Assembly (NCBI GenBank): GCA_013180625.2
Contig: SNVD02010473.1
Coordinates: forward strand, 930,001-994,000
From: Boswellia sacra
Lineage: Eukaryota; Streptophyta; Magnoliopsida; Sapindales; Burseraceae
Length of the DNA: 64,000 nt
Direction of reading: 5' to 3'
In this document: positions 22,648 to 36,100 of the stretch, one piece after another
Numbering within the stretch: position 1 is the stretch's first letter
Layout of the letters: each line of letters starts with the position of its first letter
Program-made: the position numbers and the translations under genes
The notes under the pieces: model-generated
What the model was told of the DNA's origin: nothing
What the model saw: only the letters and a program-made list of their open reading frames with translations
Databases searched by the model: none

Positions 22648-25600
22648 TTTTTTATCGTCCAAAAGAGCTTTTTTAATGTTAAAAACTCGTTTAATTTTAT
22701 TTTGTGTCATTTGATTACCAATTAAGAAGAGTTTTTGGAGGATTAGAAAAGCTATCTTATGTTTTCTAGGAGAAGCTCAAAATTGAGACTTTTAAGAAAA
22801 ATGCTTTTTAAGTTTTTTTTTTTAAGTTTTGAAATGTCAAATATAGTCGCATTTAATTTAAATATTTTACTTTATTTTTTTCTTATAATAAAATTCTATT
22901 TTGGTAATTTAATTATAATAAGTGCTTCTATATTTATCCCATCAAACAATTACTACTTTTTTTTAAAATAAAATTTCTACTTTTAGATGTTCTACTCTAA
23001 AATGATCTATTTTAATAATCTTTGTTTGAAGAAGTCGAAATAAAAAAGCTCTTAGTAATTCTGTTACTTTTATTTTATATGATTGTGTGATTACCGATAA
23101 AAATATGTTTAACTTTATTCTTTTTGTAATTAATTTTTAAAATATATTAATTTATCATTGCTGTGGTTTGAGGATGATGAACTTTTTTTTTTTTATTAGG
23201 GAAATCCCATCCCTGCCCCACATTTTTAAAATGGGGATTGGTGGGGATGGGGATGCTTTCTTTGATTAGATGAGGATGTCGATGATAATCCTCAGCCTAA
23301 CCTGCCCCATTATCATTCTTAATCTACTTATTTTTAAATCGGTATTTTTTAATAATGGAATAAAAAAATTCAATAATAATTGTTTTTAGCTTACAAACCA
23401 GACTTAAAAAAATTATAATTTTCTTTATACTTTTCTTTATATACCATGAGTAGTTACATGTATATTGTTCATGAAAACCACAGTAAGACAAATTAAATAA
23501 TTATAAACAAATTAATTACATAATTTTTCGAACTAAATATGTACTGTTATCAATTTATTGCTTATTTCCTGAGATTGGTGAGTGGTGACAGAACATACAT
23601 GGGTTCTCTTAAAAGTATCGCTTCGTTATTATAATGCGGAAGCCCTCCAGGTTATCACCAGTTGGGAACAAGGCAAGAGACAACTAAAATTTGGTAAAAA
23701 TTAAAAAAAAAAAAATAGTGGACAGCCCGTTGTCCTTGACGAAACAAGCTAGATTACAATTGAACTTATCAAAGTACGAACATACAGTCTTAGAGTACAT
23801 TATTATGTTATTAATAAGCTGTACCTGATGAGAAGTCCAGATCACTTTGAAATTTTATTTACTTACGAACCAGCATTGAATTCTATATTCTTTGCTTCTA
23901 TATTGGTTACCACTTTCGACTCTTAGTGCTATCGTACGTCTAGCCAGGTTTTCTCAGATACACTTGCTCCCTGGAGGCACCATTTTGTTGAGAGAGACGT
24001 GCACCAACTGGATAAGTAATATTACAAAGGCCATTGTACAAATACATATATAATATCTTTAATGTCGATCAATATCGTCCAAGAAAACTACCGTCACAAT
24101 AGCTAGTATAGAGGATTAGAAGTGGTCGTGTGTGTGCAATGCACTAAAGCATAAGCATGTTAACCTTATTGAATAAAGATTCAACCATGGCTGTCAACCT
24201 TGCCGGCCCTGGTTCTAATCTGGTCCGACCATGCATGCAACAAGTGGGGTGAGGAGCTATTGTCACACCTGATCAGCCAAATTTTTGTTTTGCCTTTGAT
24301 GTTCATGAAAAGACATGTTTCTATTGTGTAATCTTCCACTACATTGACTTTGTCTATAGTCTTCGTGGGAACTCCACTAGCTGCCCATTTACCTTTGCTT
24401 TACTCTCGTTTGTTTCCATTAACATGTGTCTGCTGTCAAGTGGGAAAAGATGTCGATTGTATTTGTTTATTTTTTTAGAATCATTAGCTGTTGAATTTGC
24501 ATAAAATTTATATATCAAGTTCTTTGAATATATACACCTATTTTTTTTCACAAGATTATTCTAGCTAGATTTTTAGGACCACATTAAATGATTTCACAGA
24601 AAGTTCATTATTATCAGTGAATTTTGTAACAATATTAAGAACTACTGTAATTCATTGTTTTCATGCATGTTAGCTATCAAGCTTATTGAGATGATTAATG
24701 AAATTTCATTTGGTGGTGATGTGGTGAAAATTAACGTTGGCTTGGACCTTATGATTTTAAACTAATATTATGATCCCAGTATAATTTTTTTAGTACTCTT
24801 AAGTCTTCGAAAATGATAAAAATAAATGAATTATAAAGACATCAAAATATCTTCCTCTCCTGATCATGTCGAATTGAAAATCTATTTAGTGCGATATTTT
24901 ATTAAAAAGAATGAAATAATGAATAATAATTTGCTCAACTTAATTTAGCCTTTCTTTTTTGGTGAACAAGATTCTAGTAGCCACTTAGAGGGGTAAAAAA
25001 AAATTGTTTTGAAGTGTTCAAGATGGCTTGTCTATGCTTTTGCCATGTAATGAATTGGGATATAACTTCAGGGCAAATATTGGTTTATGACATTTTTTTT
25101 TTTTTTTGCTTCCATCCTTGTCAATTGCTTAAGAGTAATCGATTGATCAAATTGTAATAATCACCATAAAGTGAACAAATAGTTAGATATATTCAACATC
25201 TTTTAGCATCCACAACAGCATTATTCTAGAAAATACCCACAACACCTTGTCTGCTTTATTTTCAAACACATATGACACAAACGCAATGTTTAATATTCAT
25301 AAATGATTAATTAAGCAAATCTAATGATTATTGGATATATTGATTTGGCAACTGTTCAGGTGATGAAGTAAAACACTAGAAATCAGTCACGAATTTGAAA
25401 GTTGGGCTTCATGATTGCATGGGACATTTTTCGAGGGATATTTTCATATATATTCAAATGATAAGCAATGGCAACAATAATTTAATAACTAATTAATAAT
25501 TATGTTTCGAACATACGTTATATTATCGAGAGAGAATCACAAAAGAGAATTTTATTTCCTTTTATTTTTATTGTTTGGATAACGGATATGGAATAAGAAT

Positions 25601-26495
25601 AGCTCTAAGGCATGGAAAAATTAATTTCACCTTCTTTTTATTAATATTTTTTTCCAACTATAATATGAACATCGTTTATGTATCTATCTAGGTACATTGT
25701 ATGGGAAGGAAAATGATATTTATAGATAAAGGATAAGTCATGAGCGTACGTATATTAATTATTCCTAACAATATACTCGGTTCACTATTTTTCAAAGTTA
25801 TTTTAATTAAAATTTTAGTTAAATGGTGCATCAAATATCATTTTAATTACCATATGATGTTGTAACAATAATATATTAGTTAGAATGAGATATTTTCAAT
25901 GACATCTCATGTGGTTTTGCAAGAATAATATTATCTAATACTAGATTGGTACTATATGTTTTGTATTCTGGAAAAAACACTAAATTCGATAATTAAAGAA
26001 ATGAAGAAAATTTATTAAATTATTATTCTCAATGGACTAATATTACTAACTACTCTTGACGTTTAACTTTATATCACTCAAACTAGGCTCTACCAAAAAT
26101 TTCAAAAACCTCTCTAAAACTTCCACAAATTTCATCAACTAATAGATTTTGTCAACTCTAACCCTAAAAAAGAACACTAGAATGAAAAACTCACACAAAA
26201 CAACTATTATGAATCAAAATCTTAAAAACATCAAGCAAAACGAAATAATTTCAAACAAAAAACCAACCTTCACATATTAAATCTTTAAATGATATCTAGA
26301 TGATCTTTAATCAAATATTAACAACTACAAAATAAAATCTCCTCTATTCACTCCAAAATATTCTTTAAATTAACCATCAAAACAATTAAAATCAATTTTA
26401 AAAAAATCAAAATTTATTGGAGGATTAAACTAATCTTGACCCACGCCTACTAGCTTAAATTTTTCAGAAAGTAGAAAATTTAACATTGGATATAT
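22648..26495. other. AT-rich intergenic region
   Basis: No gene recognised. At 23195-23330 there is G/C-rich GGGGATTGGTGGGGATGGGG sequence resembling, in both orientations, the block at 20080-20180 on the other side of the retroposon. This suggests that the retroposon landed inside an older repeat. Confidence 0.45.
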
Positions 26496-26503
26496 TAAGT
26501 TAA
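26496..26503 (+). repeat. Left 8-base target duplication (TAAGTTAA)
   Basis: TAAGTTAA, repeated at 27262-27269 beyond the MITE. Eight bases is the hallmark length of hAT insertions. Confidence 0.75.
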
Positions 26504-27261
26504 GAGTGGTTCGATTCAGCCCTCACTTTTCATCTCAATATACCCCACCTTTAATTTAGAAAGGATAAAATTGTAAAATGTGATTCATAAAATCAAATAA
26601 AAATTTGAAGATTTTATTACACATTTATATCATTAAATATTAAGATTTATTGGCTATTGATTTATTTCCTTTTCAACTCCCATAGCCTTTCCTCTACACA
26701 ATCAGATTAATAATAAAATCAAATAATAACAATATTAAAACTTTTATTCTCTACATTTCTTCAATTATTATTATCTTTTGATATTAGGTTATATATTTTC
26801 TTCCTTTTTGTAAACCTTAACCCGGAGACCAAAACTTCACAGGTAATTTTTTGTCTTTCTAACCTGGTTGTCATGTTAATTTCTTTTCTTTCTAACTTGG
26901 TTGTCGTGTTAAGTTTTTTTTTAATCTGTCTAACTTGGTTCTTATATAGTTAAGATTTATAGGGACAACATCAAATTTCTAATTTTGTTTTTAAAGAACA
27001 AAGATAGTCATTTAAATGCCAAGAGGCAATCTATATTAGTATAAGTTATCTAGAGAAGTTATAATAGATACAGATAAAGATTAATGGATTTAAATGATAA
27101 AGGTAGAAATAGTGAATGTATGGAAAATATTAGCTTTCCTAATTGCACTCTTTCAATAATTAAACACTCTCATTAAATGATATTTTATTACAATTTCACC
27201 CTTATCTAAATTTATAATGGAGTATAATGAGATAAAAAATAGGGGCTCAATAGAACATCTC
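26504..27261. mobile_element. hAT-type MITE, 758 bases
   Basis: The ends GAGTGGTTCGATTCAGCCC and, inverted, GAGATGTTCTATTGAGCCC match at 15 of 19 positions. Similarity continues for about 85 bases into the element (TTTATCTCAYTATAC, AAATTTAGATAAGG). It is flanked by perfect 8-base duplications and has no coding capacity, so it is non-autonomous. The arms have diverged from each other, so the copy is old. Confidence 0.78.
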
Positions 27262-27269
27262 TAAGTTAA
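27262..27269 (+). repeat. Right 8-base target duplication (TAAGTTAA)
   Basis: Identical to 26496-26503. Confidence 0.75.
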
Positions 27270-27296
27270 ACCTTGAGGATAGTTAGTGATGTAAGT

Positions 27297-27300
<4 letters not shown>

Positions 27301-27339
<39 letters not shown>
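27301..27339 (+). repeat. (TA)n microsatellite
   Basis: Nineteen uninterrupted TA units, just beyond the hAT MITE. Confidence 0.95.
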
Positions 27340-27340
<1 letters not shown>

Positions 27341-30300
27341 GTAACTTTAATTAGCTCTCAGTTAAAGTTGATTAAAGATATCAATAGTATTACATGGCAA
27401 TTACTAATGCACTATCAAAGATTAGTGGGGAGAACTGATGCTAATATTGATTAGGGGCTGTCTTCGGTGTCTCCAGGTAACAAGACAAAGGATCTTAAGC
27501 AATGCTTGGAAACAAAACAAAGTCACAGATTTGGGTTTAAAAAAGAGAATTATGTGGAGACTCGATCTTGCACAATTATTAATTTCCAAATGCTAGTGGT
27601 TTCCATGCAATATAACCATGTTTGAAGTGGCTCTCTTAAGTCTAAATTATATGCTTTAGTCATTATCCACATTGAAAGTTTATCTTGTTAAAAGCAGAAG
27701 CATAGAGTTTGAGTCACTCTTTATGTGACTTAAAAATCCAATTAAATTCACTGGTAGACTAGCTGGCCATTCATCTTTCTCAAAACAACTTATTAATTAT
27801 CATTTCATAAATTTTCTGTGCATTTGTGGATTGCAACTTTCAAAGCTTACCAAATAGTTTTGTTTTGGGTGTTCAAATATATGTATCGATATCATGCATG
27901 CATACTCCACATCCATTTGTTGAATATGACCTCACGCACTATATCCTAATTTTTTCTCCACTACTACTAATTGTTACTCTTAAGCCAGATGATGACGTGT
28001 GATTAATTTTTTTTTGTGAACTTTCAATTTTCTTTATATGGGGTCTGCTCATAAACCTTTAACGAGTGGTTGCAGAGAAAATTGAGGAGTGATTAATGGC
28101 ATTATCACCCACTTCATCAAGTGCGTGATCTTTTACAGAAATGGTCATGAACTAGCCAAGTAATTGCACCAATAAGATATCAAAAGAATTAATAAAGGAA
28201 AATCCGTATACATGTTTTGCCCGAATTAATTAATGATTTATTTTATCGTAACTTGTTGCTCAATGAGTTGATTAGGAAAACCACTGCCAATGATACATAT
28301 TATGATCTTAACATTATGTGAAGCTATGCAGCTAGACATCAATATTCTCTATAATCTTACTAAACTACCCATTTTGGGACCATTCTCTTTTCTCAGCTTA
28401 GTGGATGTTAGCATTTAACCAAAAAATCATATCTAAAAGGACTCTGATGCTTGTCTCTTTATCAATCTTCTTAAGTAGTTTCCTGGATTAACTCTAGCCA
28501 ATTAATTAATGTCACCTAATCTTCCATTTAGTTTCTTTAACGAACACTAGAACAAATTTCCTCAAGCTTTTGCTTTTATAAAATGAGTTAATCCACTACG
28601 TTATCGAGAGGGGGAAAAAAAAAAGAACCTGGAATCCAACATTGTGCACCAAATTTATCCCATTTTGTATAGCATTTGTATTGTAGAATTTTTTTTGACC
28701 TATGTAACAATATATGCAACTTCGTATTAAATCAGCGTTTACTGATCTGTACTTCGATCACTACCCAAATTAATACAAAAATTTTACGAGTGAATAGAGA
28801 AAGAAAAATTAAGATAGACCATATATATATGATCATATGAGGTAAGAGTGAGGTATGAAATATGGCTCAAAATCCATTGTCAAAATTGTTTGACCGAGTA
28901 TAGTTTTCAAAGTCGATAACGCCTCTATATACTATTTGGTGAGACCTGATGGGCAGGTATCACATTCTACACTAGTTTTGTTTGGAACTTGCCTACATTT
29001 CAAGTTCCAAATGTGACATTCTTTAGCATAAGATTCTAAGCTATTGCAAAATAGACTTGTGATACCATTCTCATTATCGTAGCTCTTACAAAATCTCTCC
29101 TAGAAGACATATACTTGGGATATGAGATCAACTGCGGTGTGTATACATCCACAAATATAATTTCTCTATGGTGACAAGTACACAGAATGTTAGATAGTAA
29201 AGATGATGTGATTCAAAGTTGCTGGTTGTTTTACCCCTAACAACTCAACATGACAACTTGGCCACTTAATGATTTGTAGATGGCATTAAGTAGGAATCGA
29301 AGCTTTAAGCTTTTGCTTATTGTGCTTGTAGGTATATATGTTGGCTTCCTGAGTGAAAATAAAGAAATTTTCTTTATTGATATGTATGCTCTTGTTCACT
29401 GGCTTCCAATCAGGTTTGCATCATCACCTGGTGATCCCACCTGAGTCATCTTGAGAGTGACACGACTAGCTAGAGAGAATCAACAGTAATGAAATTCGAT
29501 CGGTAGAATAATTTCTCTAAACCTAACTTTAGTTGGTCCGCGATGAAATTACAAAAAGAGATCACACTAATCTACGGCTTCGTTTCCTGGAAAATATATG
29601 CTTTTGACAACTTATACATGCGGAATATAAATTCCAATTGAGAATTTCTCGACTTTTTATATTTGTAATTGATAAGTCCAATTAAGTTTATAAATTGGAT
29701 TATCAAAGAGGATCATTCTTACACATCTTTTTAGCCAACTTTAATTGCTTTAATATCATGTGCTCAATGTCTATTGACATAGCCATCTATAGATACAGAA
29801 TTAATAAAAGACCAACAGCATCAAATGCCCAATAGTTACTTTTATATAATATAAGTGCGTTGTTCACAGAAATTACTTAACAATGACCTATATGAATCTA
29901 GTATTGCTTGGTTTTTCCTAGAAAGTACTGTTGACAAATTTATCTACACGTGGAGCATTTCTAGATGATAATTTCTGGATTTGTAATAATTACAACTTTC
30001 ATTTCATATATGGTACTGTACTTTTATTGGGCGCTGAAAACTATTGAGAAGGCGTAAGTAGCTGAAGCCTGAAGACAATCGGACATGCTAGAAAACAAGC
30101 CAATAAAGAGATCTATATAGAATCTGGGTTTTAGCTATGGCGATTTTACGCCTCAGAGGCAGTGTATTTATGTGTCACATACTTTTTAAAAGTTGTCAAA
30201 AATTAACCTCGTTGTAGTTAGTCAACATTTTTCACGGCGGAACTGAAATTGAGACATGAAAGATATATATAAAGGCATTTATGATCGAGAAACGTCACGA

Positions 30301-31002
30301 TATTGGTCGGTAATATAATACATATCAGTAATTATATATTTTTGAATAAAAAATATGGGTCGATAATATTAACCCTTATATTTAAAATTTTAATAATTAA
30401 TAAGAAAAAAGATGGCCAAACAGCTTGATCTACTCAATGGGGTATAGACAACAAATACACAAATAAGAAAAGCAAAAGCATCAAATGCCCATAAAGTAGC
30501 GTACGTGTACTTTAAATTCTATGGCTAGAGCTAATAGCCACATGAAACTCAACAATTAATTAATTAAAAAGAAATATTGTAATGAAAATGAAAAAGATCA
30601 ATCACTAGTTGGCTACCTTAGTGGAATCTGAATCAGACCGTCAACAATTTTGCCACGTTTGAAACTAAAAGTTTTCGAAGTTAATTATAATTCAAAGGAA
30701 CAAGGCACATTACTGATCACAATAATAATAAAACAGCAATGATTAATATTTATAAAATCACAAAAAATTAAAAGGATTAAAAACATTTCTCATTTCCTTT
30801 TCATTAAACCGAAAATTAGCTTACATTTATATCAAGGATAATAACGTTACTGGATATTTTAACTCAAAGGTTGTACAAGGGGGAAAAAAACAATAAACAA
30901 AAAAAGTCTCTCATTTTTCCTGTTTTTCCAGGGCCATCTAGTCATTTCAATTATTCCTCTTTCTTAATTCCTCTCCTTAATTTTTGTTAACTATTTGTCA
31001 TA
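27340..31002. other. AT-rich intergenic region downstream of the WAT1-related gene
   Basis: About 3.7 kb with no open frame of note and no recognised RNA gene or element. The last 200-300 bases are probably the 3' untranslated region of the transporter. Confidence 0.5.
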
Positions 31003-31602
31003 TTAAGCCTTTGGTGCTTCTATGGAGCACTGTGGAAGTGGAACAGTCATTGCATTTGCACCCGCTTGTGTGTATACTTTGTTAGCTTCAATGTCATTAT
31101 CAATCATTGCAATTTGGTCGCCATTTTCTCCCTTGATGGGTTCGGCAATCGTCTCAGCTTCTTTTTCTTTGTATTCCTTGTACTTGCCCCATAGGACAGC
31201 GTAGAGACCCGCAACAATCAGGATAGCCCCGAGAATTCTGAAAATGCCGAGTAAAGAAAATGATTTAGTGGTCATGATAAAACTATTATTCAATATGTAT
31301 TTTTGGTGCACACAAGGAATATATTATATGGTTCAATTTTATTAATTGAAGGAAATAATTGTAATAATTACCCTCCAACATAGATCTTTTCGGCCAGAAT
31401 AAAGGAACCCATGATTGCCACAATGATCATCATCAGAGGGCTGAAAGCAGTTACAAAGACAGGCCCTCTTTTCTTCATGACCAGCCCTTGGACATAGTAT
31501 GCGAGGCTTGATGAGACTATACCCTGTACATATGAATATAGGATATATCTCTAATTAGTTTACAGAATTTATTTATGTAAATTAACCAAATTGAGAGCTA
31601 AG

Positions 31603-31639
<37 letters not shown>

Positions 31640-32850
31640 AGCATAGGCAGCAGCAAGCAGATTCATGTCCCAACCAACTGCCCAAGCGGAAGGTTTGTGT
31701 TCCATGACAAAGGTGACAGCAATGGACTGTAATGTTCCCAAGAAGCACACAATAGCTGTGAGCGAGAGATGAGCGGTGTACTTCTTCAATGTCACTGCCT
31801 GTATAGCAAGTCATCAACTTATTGTATTAATACAACAACTCATGATAAATGAGGTTCGTAAATTTAATTCATTTCTTCTTTCCCAGTTTAATTTCCTTAC
31901 CTGAAGAATGAAAAATGCAGCCCAAGCAAGAGTAGCCAAAATTAAAAGCATGGAACCCTTAAACCAGTCTTTGTCAGAAGAATCAGTTGTGGCAGCAGGG
32001 GCTGAGGATGTTTGAGCGTGAATGTGTCCAGACCAAATCATGTTAACAACATGGCCCTTGTACAGTGTCATCAGCATGGCTCCGGCCACAGTCACTATAG
32101 TTCCTAGCACCTTTGCTTGGCATCTAATTTTCTTTAAGTCCACCTTTTCCATCCTTGAATTCCATAACATCACAAGTACGTACATCAAATTGATGCGTCC
32201 ATTATGTAATAGATCTTTAAGCGAGATGATCAATTTGATTGGTATGACGGAGATTATAGTATAGTATAGTTACCTGCAAAGAACTGCCATGACAAATGTC
32301 ATTGCAGGTAGCATGTTACTCATGGCACAAGAGAAAGTGGGCGACGTGAACTTCAACCCAGCGTAGTAGAAGTTTTGGTCTATAACAGGCCTATACAGAC
32401 CAAGAAAAAAAAATGTTAGTTTTGACTTTTCTCGTTCATATCCATAACATAAAAGTACGGCGTGTTGATAAATGAATAATGATACTAACCCAAGCAGACC
32501 CAGCACAAAGAGTTGCATGAAAATGGTAAATGTAATCTTTGGCCTCACTTTCCTGTAAACAAAAACAAACCAAAATGATCAATTGATATGTGACACTTAG
32601 ATGAATTAGTAGTAAATATATGAAATAAGTATGCAGATATACACCTCTCGAGAACGAGCGCAAAGGGGGCAATGACTGCCGTGGCAAAGGCGTGCCTGTA
32701 AACGACCAGAACGTAGTGGCTCATTCCTCGGTTAAGGGACACCTTGGTAATGATGTTCATTCCGGCATAGCCAAATTGCAGGGAAATCATTGCAATATAA
32801 GGCTTACACCTTTGAAGAAAATTGCAACACCATCCAGGTTGTCCCTCCAT
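31003..32850 (-). CDS. WAT1-related (UmamiT / nodulin MtN21 family) membrane transporter (7 exons)
   Basis: Ten-helix EamA-type exporter; family members move amino acids or auxin across the plasma membrane or tonoplast. Minus-strand exons: 32850-32645, 32552-32490, 32390-32274, 32153-31901, 31798-31640, 31523-31372 and 31237-31003, all GT-AG and in phase, giving 394 residues (normal). Family landmarks include CKPYIAMISLQFGYAGMNII, HYVLVVYRHAFATAVIAPFA, PVIDQNFYYAGLKFTSPTFS, SNMLPAMTFVMAVLCRMEKV and the second EamA repeat with GIVSSSLAYYVQGLVMKKRG. The acidic cytosolic tail starts WGKYKEYKEKEAE. These sequences point to the At5g07050/At2g40900 (UMAMIT9-11) side of the family rather than WAT1 itself. 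The ATG at 32850 is the first in the frame. The donor after exon 5 runs straight into a (TC)14 tract. Confidence 0.93.
31607..31634 (+). repeat. (GA)14 microsatellite abutting a splice donor
   Basis: Fourteen GA units on the plus strand. On the coding strand the donor after exon 5 reads GTAAG followed directly by (TC)n, so the simple repeat begins at the sixth intron base. Confidence 0.95.
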
Positions 32851-32986
32851 TATTTTTCTAACTCGAGGATTTGTGTGGAGCAAAGTGAAATCAAGAAATC
32901 TAATGGGAAGAGGAGTAGCAAGAAGTGTATAGAGCAGACACTCGAATTGCTTGTGTCTCCCCACTAAAATGGGCAACGAGGCCACC

Positions 32987-32994
32987 TATTTATA
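32987..32994 (-). promoter_or_regulatory. TATA box of the WAT1-related gene
   Basis: TATAAATA on the minus strand, about 137 bases upstream of the start codon. This fits a 5' leader of about 100 bases. Confidence 0.6.
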
Positions 32995-33150
32995 GAGACT
33001 CAGGCAAACCTATTATCCATAATAGTAATTTTCATTTCTGGTTTCATGCGTGTGGGAATTGAATCTCATCTCACACGCTCTAGGTTGTAAGCGCATAGGC
33101 CCTGGATCTATTTGAATATTCTGATAATTTCATGAAACGATGATGTGGGT

Positions 33151-33160
33151 TCCACGTGGA
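33151..33160. promoter_or_regulatory. G-box palindrome upstream of the WAT1-related gene
   Basis: TCCACGTGGA, a perfect 10-base palindrome around CACGTG, about 300 bases upstream of the start codon. G-boxes are bound by plant bZIP and bHLH factors. It lies in a promoter stretch clearly less AT-rich than the surroundings (33040-33430). Confidence 0.55.
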
Positions 33161-36100
33161 AGCAAATGGGGTAGGCGTTTTAGTGGGGTGGGATCACTTG
33201 CAAGCGATATGTGAGAGCTGCCAAATCACAGGTGAGCTCGGTGCATGCTGATGCCACACAATGGGGCCGCTTAATTTTACATGATGGTGGTGCTGGTGGA
33301 GATGGTGGCCCATCATCACAGGTGTGGGACCTCCATGCTTCGCCTTATCGACGCGGCACTCCGACGCATCGTATATCCGTCGGAACTGTGAAGCTAACTC
33401 CACCAGTAGTGCTTCTACCATAGGAAACCAAACCATGATTCTATAATCAGAAGCTTATTGTTATCAATTGCTTAAAAAATATATTTTCTTTTTATTTTAA
33501 AACTTTTCTTATAGTAACCATTAAGAAATTAATCATATAAATTTTATTTTATGTGTTACCTAACCACAATAATTTAATTCATTAGAAAGATATTCAATCA
33601 TTCATAGAATATATATTCAATTTCCAGTTCTTTCTTCGCAAGTTCCAATTCGAGTTTTCAGCTCAGAGTCCATTAGCATGTAGAATAAAATATATGGTGT
33701 CTGTGGGACATTGTACACTTTATTAAGTTGGAATTTTGCTAGCAGAATGGAAAAGCATTCCATTTCATTTTTGTTTTATTTTGTTTTTGTTGATATTTTA
33801 TAAGTTCTATCATGCATTAAGATTTAATTACTTTTTGGAAAAAAAATTGTGCATTTGACTTCTACATTAGAAGATTAAAGTATGCTAGTGAAAAATCTTA
33901 AACAATTTTTGTGAAGTGTGACTTCATCCTCCATCGATCCGAATCTTAAATATTTGTCTTGTGCATGCTAATGCGAATTATTTTATTAATTGAAACAAAA
34001 AAATATATATAATACATGAATTTAAAATGTTTCTTGCTGAAGAACTAGCAGAGAAATCTAAAGGTCATTTCTTTCTTTTTATTTTCTTTTCCTGCCTATA
34101 TTAATTAAACGATATTCAAATATTAGTAAAGAAAATGCCGTGATTGGGAGCTAAACAGTAATATAGAAGAATCAACTCACTATGGGATAAGTTATGATGA
34201 CGAAAATATGCCCTATGAATGCAATCACATCATAACGGTGATGCAGAAAGAGGGAATAAAGCCGATGATGTGAAAAGCCAAATAAAAATCTGTATATGAA
34301 ACCTTCCAGGTGCGTGGCACATAGTTTTTATTTTTATTTTTTAATTTTGTGGATTGGGATATGAATTTTAACAACTTATTCGATTGTGATAGAAACGAAT
34401 TTAAGCATTGAGATTCCCGAGCTCCTAGCTAGCTAGTTGACATTAATTAACTAATATTTCATAGATTGTAAGATATATTAGAAGCACATTATCGTGTTAT
34501 AAATCCATCAAGCATCATGTAGAATATTCTAATTAATACAGATAATTATATATTCATTAAAAGTCAGGTAAATATGCTTTATATTTTATGTCTTTCGTAG
34601 TATCAAAGTTCCACATAACTAAAATTCTATATGCTTCATGGACCCATTATCTTTTAAACTTTTCTTTTTCTACATGTTTTCTTCTTTTGTTTACAAAAAA
34701 AAAGAAAAAGTTATGACGCACTTGGAGCAGTTCCTCTTTGTGTTGTCTACTGATCAATGACAATTGCATGGCCATTCCATTCGCCACAAAAGTAAAGGTT
34801 AATTTCTTTTTAGTATTAAAGTTTGATTGTTTTGCTATCTTCCTTGCAGAAATTAATTTTTCTTTGGTGATATGCAAGAGAGTGTTAACAGGTTAAGGGG
34901 ATGAGCATGGGAGAAATTAACTTGTTAATTAATTAATTAAATTAATACTTCAATTTTTTTACATGTTGGCTTGTATAGTTATTGCTTGGTTGCGTTTTCT
35001 CATATACATATAGCTTTGGAGAGTATTAATTTCTCATCATTTCAGACTTTTCAGTGAAAGGAACTATTAAGTTAGCCCGAGAATGGATTCCTGATAACAG
35101 TTGAATTGACGTATAAAAAGGTGAGTGTCGACAGAGCAGATCACTAAGAATCGATAATAGATGGCATGATACAAGAAGCCATTTATTTAAATTATATATC
35201 AAAAGTGACTTTTTTTAAGGATTCCGAGAACATTATTGAAGAGCTCAATTGCATTCAATTCTAACCATTGTCAATCAATATCCTGATTCCTGACCGAGAG
35301 AGATCGCATGTCAAACCAACCTTTCCACACTCCACTAGTTGCTCTTTACATAATTTGCGTAAACTAATTAACTTAAGTCGTATCACGTTTTCTGGAAAAA
35401 CTAACCAATATTAACACTATTATTGCAGAATAACTTCGAAACTGTTCTCAAAACACTATCTTCATTTGAAAGTAATGAGATCCAAAAACAATACCAACTA
35501 TTGTGGCAGTGGCACCACAACCGGCTTTAAAGTGATCATGATCGCTTACATATCGGCTCAGGCATGCATTAATTATTCATATATGTCCAATACCGGAAGA
35601 GTTTCTTAATTGGGCGGGACATGACATTTGATTTGAGCTGTTACTTGCAAATGTTTAAGACGTCAACCTCTAGCTACGAATATGGAGAGCCAGCATTCGT
35701 ATTTATATGGTCTCACAAATGCATGGAACTGATAAGACTAGAAAGACAGGTCTGTTTGCCGCAATCTTTGGCTAGGGAAATATGACCCTAGAGTTGACAT
35801 ATAGATATGCATGCATGAAATCTAGAGTACAGTTTCAGGAGTGTGAGAAAGATCTCACAATGGTATTTGCAATCAGCAGAAGGAAAAAGCGAGAATTCTA
35901 ACTTTGGTGATTACATTTCCCGGACTATAAGCATTATTGTACGCTGCTTTTTCTATGTAAATTATCTAGCACTTTCTCATTATATATTACTTTAAAAATT
36001 AATATATATTTCGAAGACCCACAAGCCTCACTCACCAATATATTTTTTTAAAGATATTTTGTGTTGCACCCATAATTTTTTGGACACGTTGCTCTATCAT

